A stretch of 64,000 bases of DNA from Hyalella azteca (taxonomy: Eukaryota; Arthropoda; Malacostraca; Amphipoda; Hyalellidae), in the NCBI RefSeq assembly GCF_000764305.2, contig NW_025932616.1:79239-143238 (forward strand). The letters run 5' to 3'. Positions 62,922 to 64,000 of this stretch are shown one piece after another. The translations under genes were made by a program, and so were the position numbers. The stretch's first letter is position 1; each line of letters begins with the position of its first letter. The notes beneath the pieces are model-generated. The model saw nothing but the letters and a program-made list of their open reading frames with translations, was not told the DNA's origin and did not search any database.

Positions 62922-63087
62922 CCTTTTTAGCGCATTTTCTCATTTATGGAAAAAATGCACTATATTGTGCTCGCCATGTCCGTCTGTCTGTCCGTCTGTC
63001 CGTCCGTCCGTGACCTCAAGTTTTCGTCGACGAGAAAATGTTCTTTCTGTCACTCACTGCAGTGAGTACTGAGTTATATTTTTTCTA
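62922..63087 (+). repeat. Dispersed ~165 bp repeat, copy B
   Basis: Same element as 2165-2329, opposite orientation. Starts CCTTTTTAGCGCATTTTCTC, has the CCGT/CTGT run at 62978-63012, the CACTCACTGCAGTGAGTACT palindrome and the end GAGTTATATTTTTTCTAG. Confidence 0.9.
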
Positions 63088-63918
63088 GTTTCATGTGACC
63101 TTCCTGCAAATTATTAAGTTCTCCTCGTTAATACAAAAACTTCCCGTGTTTCTGAAAACATCAAGTTTTTCACATTATTTCAGGCTTTTGTTTTAAAACC
63201 TTCGTCATTGATCACTCAGTGAAATGTATCGGTCACATCGTGCAAAAAGAGACACACTTTCCTAACCACAACACGATTATAGTGATGACGTAGCACTGAT
63301 AAGACTTTTCGGTGGGCAAAACTGGGTCTGGGTGCCCCACAAAAGTGCATAATGTACCTCGCTATTTGGATAAAGTTCCATTCATTTCATTGAGTTAAAT
63401 TTCGCTTGCCCTACTGCAGATTAGAATGACTAAACCCATGAATGACTAAACCCATGAATGATTAAACCCATGAATCGTACATAGTACATTATCTACCTAA
63501 ATTTTATCAATCCAATTCATGTAATGATCTTAATGCTGAATACAAAGTGTTAAAACCATTTGAATTATGCAAACATTCAAAACTGATGACCCCGAGAAAC
63601 ATGTTTTCAACAATATGCAGACTGTGTGGTTTAAACGAACCGCCGTCTGTAGTTTAAACGAACCGTTGCGGAAGCACTCTTCCGCAAAAAAAAATTCCTG
63701 CATTGAAAATTTCTCGGCATTTCCACCGGTTCTTTGGGCGAAACTTCAAGGTAATATAAGACTGGTTATCAAAAGCCTTAACAAATTGCATGCGCAAATT
63801 AGCGAGCTGGGCTCCATAACAGGCAGCGTTTGGAACTTTGACAACGTCGATGCTAAAGTTGTGGTAAGTTTGGCAGGAGGGCAGGCTACTTGGAGCGTTT
63901 TTTGGCATGCATAAACTG
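63088..63918. other. No recognised gene
   Basis: A 16 bp repeat (GACTAAACCCATGAAT, three copies) lies at 63424-63476. A 115-codon plus-strand frame at 63567-63914 (start MQTFKTDDPEKH) has an ordinary amino-acid composition but no family that I recognise. Confidence 0.4.
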
Positions 63919-64000
63919 CCTCATAACCTGCCTCATAACCTGCCTCATGACCTGCCTCATGACCTGCCTCATAACCTGCCCCATAACCTGCCTCATAACC
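63919..64000. repeat. Minisatellite, 12 bp unit, running off the right edge
   Basis: About seven units of CCTCATAACCTG with CCTCATGACCTG variants, still continuing at the last base. Confidence 0.95.

Overview
This is animal nuclear DNA: AT-rich, sparse in genes, with large introns, spliceosomal exon boundaries and eukaryotic transposons. An invertebrate, most likely an arthropod, fits the gene and element types, but the sequence does not fix the species. There are no bacterial operons, rRNA genes, CRISPR arrays or tRNAs that I could recognise.

The one gene I can name is a metabotropic glutamate receptor (class C GPCR, group II/III type) on the minus strand. Its first recognised coding exon (15575-16618) carries a signal peptide and the start of the glutamate-binding Venus-flytrap domain. 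A second exon (1981-2160) carries a downstream part of the same domain. The gene therefore runs right to left, spans more than 14.6 kb here and leaves the window at its left edge. At least one exon that must lie between these two was not located. A second, unidentified minus-strand gene may end at 57118-57219.

Mobile-element remains are: a 5'-truncated Penelope-like retroelement (19.08-20.01 kb, minus) with the GIY-YIG endonuclease end and a hammerhead-ribozyme-like core; a decayed Tc1/mariner transposase (48.42-49.62 kb, plus) interrupted by a minisatellite; five copies of a ~148 bp MITE-like element with hAT-like ends (1.2, 33.9, 35.7, 35.9 and 55.4 kb); and two inverted copies of a ~165 bp dispersed repeat (2.2 and 62.9 kb), one of which abuts the splice acceptor of the receptor exon.

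The window's most striking property is its tandem-repeat load: about 50 separate arrays, mostly with unrelated 11-60 bp units, cover roughly a fifth of the sequenced bases by my hand count. There are also larger tandem duplications (720, 235, 179 and 85 bp) and an old ~127 bp satellite at 54.9-57.0 kb. Most long open frames are by-products of arrays whose unit length is a multiple of three, or of homogeneous arrays generally.

The assembly has visible faults: three Nextera mate-pair junction adaptors (3213, 8735 and 25501), four single-N joins at repeat boundaries (4478, 8826, 41037, 46583) and a 914 bp gap (50501-51414). For the adaptor at 8735 the sequence itself shows the circularised fragment it came from (5457-8734). 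I found no convincing undescribed molecular system. The observations most worth following are the repeat-derived splice acceptor, the unusual N-terminus of the receptor, and the way minisatellites arise inside other repeats.
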